Source: JBEVJK01 sp963791325
Lineage (GTDB): Bacteria > Pseudomonadota > Alphaproteobacteria > Rhizobiales > Rhizobiaceae
Length of the DNA stretch: 64,000 bases
Direction of reading: 5' to 3'
Assembly (NCBI GenBank): GCA_963791325.1
Contig: CAWBRU010000022.1
Location: 124,001-188,000, forward strand
Shown: piece by piece, positions 63,196 to 64,000 of the stretch
Layout: each line of letters starts with the position of its first letter
Numbering within the stretch: position 1 is the first letter of the stretch
Program-made: the position numbers and the translations under genes
Notes under the pieces: generated by a model
Seen by the model: the letters and a program-made list of their open reading frames with translations, nothing else
What the model was told of the DNA's origin: nothing
The model's database searches: none

Positions 63196-63929
63196 CGCGA
63201 GCGGCCCAGCACGACATCCTCGAGCGGCTTCAGGTGAACGTCGATGGCGCGCGCAATTTCGCCGGGGTTCTTGGTCTTGAGCGCCTGAAGCGTGTCTTCG
63301 TGCAGCGCGATCACCGATTGGACATCCTCGATCTCCGAGAAATAGGAGCGCATCCGCACGAACAAATGCTCGAGGATCTGGTGCTGGTAAAGCGCCAGCG
63401 CGCTGCTGCGGGCGCTGCGTCCCATCGTGTAGTGAAACTGATGGTCGAAGCGAATGCGCAAGCCCAGCTCGCTCTTTTCATGGGTGCGCAGGCGCTCGAT
63501 CGACGCTTCCATGGCGCTGAAATCATCCGCTGTCGCGCGCTCGGCCGCCAGCAGGGCGATGCGCAGCTCGACCGGGCGCCGCGCCTCGACGATCTCGGCC
63601 AGCTCGAAATGCCGCAGCGGCCCGGCGATCGCCATGATGCGCTCGGGAACCTGGTTGGTCTCCACGACGACCCCGCCATTGACGCCGCGCAGGGCGCGCA
63701 CCACGGAGGCGCCGGCCAGCACCTTGAGGGCCTCGCCGACCACCGGCTTGCTGACGCCCATCAAGCGCGCTAAGGCCTCGATGTTGGGCAGGCGCTCGCC
63801 GGGACGATAGGCGCCGGACAGCACCGCGAAGGTGATCTGCTCGACCACCTCCTCGTGCGCCCGGGTATTGGTGATGGGATGGAAATGCCAACGCTCGGAC
63901 GCGTCGCTCTCCGCACTGTCGGACGACAT
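63192..63929 (-). CDS. GntR-family regulator (FCD type)
   Basis: A 245-residue regulator. The winged helix shows HEEVVEQITFAVLSGAYRPGE, NIEALARLMGVSKPVVGEALKVL and VVRALRGVNGGVVV. The FCD ligand domain shows FELAEIVEARRPVELRIALLA (quoted in part), FDHQFHYTMGRSA and IALHEDTLQALKTKNPGEIARAI. The ATG at 63929 starts SSDSAESD; earlier codons to 63992 are possible. Placed with the dehydrogenase at the edge of the locus, it probably controls the transport and catabolic operons of region 4. Confidence 0.88.
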   Translation of the reverse strand: MSSDSAESDASERWHFHPITNTRAHEEVVEQITFAVLSGAYRPGERLPNIEALARLMGVSKPVVGEALKVLAGASVVRALRGVNGGVVVETNQVPERIMAIAGPLRHFELAEIVEARRPVELRIALLAAERATADDFSAMEASIERLRTHEKSELGLRIRFDHQFHYTMGRSARSSALALYQHQILEHLFVRMRSYFSEIEDVQSVIALHEDTLQALKTKNPGEIARAIDVHLKPLEDVVLGRSR

Positions 63930-64000
63930 TGGGCGCTCGCAACTCCCTGGGCGATTGCAAAAGTCCGGCTCACAATCTACGAGACGAACCAAAAATACAA

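Overview
The window looks like a chromosome segment of a GC-rich alphaproteobacterium of the order Hyphomicrobiales, probably close to Mesorhizobium. The reasons are a second short FtsZ of the Sinorhizobium FtsZ2 type, the soluble NAD-dependent formate dehydrogenase operon fdsGBA-fdhD-fdsD, a D-tartrate-dehydratase-like enzyme close to the Bradyrhizobium one, and two copies of an intergenic palindromic repeat (GGACGGA..AACCG..GGAATTGC) that I recall from this order. No rRNA, tRNA or CRISPR array was seen.

Region 1 (about 1-20 kb) is an accessory zone full of broken genes. It holds a frameshifted ion-channel-like gene, a cyclase-family/TPR gene with at least three frameshifts, a sulfatase cluster (sulfatase, a decayed HAD phosphatase, an outer-membrane transporter-like protein), a haem peroxidase, a class III cyclase fused to an alpha/beta hydrolase, an IS256 remnant, ftsZ2 and several small proteins, some only 40-47 residues long. 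It ends in a clear nested insertion: an IS110-family element sits inside the transposase gene of a dead IS481-family element, and removing bases 15978-17574 restores the IS481 reading frame.

Region 2 (about 18.6-34.1 kb) is a catabolic zone. After an orphan MalK-type ATPase and a DUF1993 protein come two divergent operons. The minus-strand operon encodes a GntR regulator and three enolase-superfamily dehydratases. The plus-strand operon encodes a complete MalEFGK-type importer, a fourth enolase-superfamily dehydratase and an RraA-like aldolase. A nucleoside hydrolase and an AroE-like dehydrogenase with an unusual substrate-binding segment follow. The set suggests uptake and dehydration of one or more acid sugars.

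Region 3 (about 34.2-49.2 kb) looks like ordinary core or shell genome: pdxH, a membrane-attached class III cyclase, enoyl-CoA hydratase and acyl-CoA dehydrogenase, a GH25 lysozyme-like protein, a broken parDE pair, a GAF-GGDEF-PilZ protein, and a LysR regulator followed by the formate dehydrogenase operon. A LysR-type T-N11-A palindrome lies in front of fdsG.

Region 4 (about 49.2-64 kb) is a second catabolic locus. The minus strand carries a biotin carboxyl carrier, a biotin carboxylase, PxpB, PxpA and PxpC (in effect a split urea-carboxylase-like enzyme plus a 5-oxoprolinase-type subunit) and a second MalEFGK-type importer. The divergent plus-strand operon encodes an aldehyde dehydrogenase, a class III aminotransferase and a TarD-like dehydratase. 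A D-2-hydroxyacid dehydrogenase and a GntR regulator end the window. My working idea is import of a lactam or amide-like compound, biotin- and ATP-dependent ring opening, then transamination and oxidation of the semialdehyde. This is inference from gene content only.
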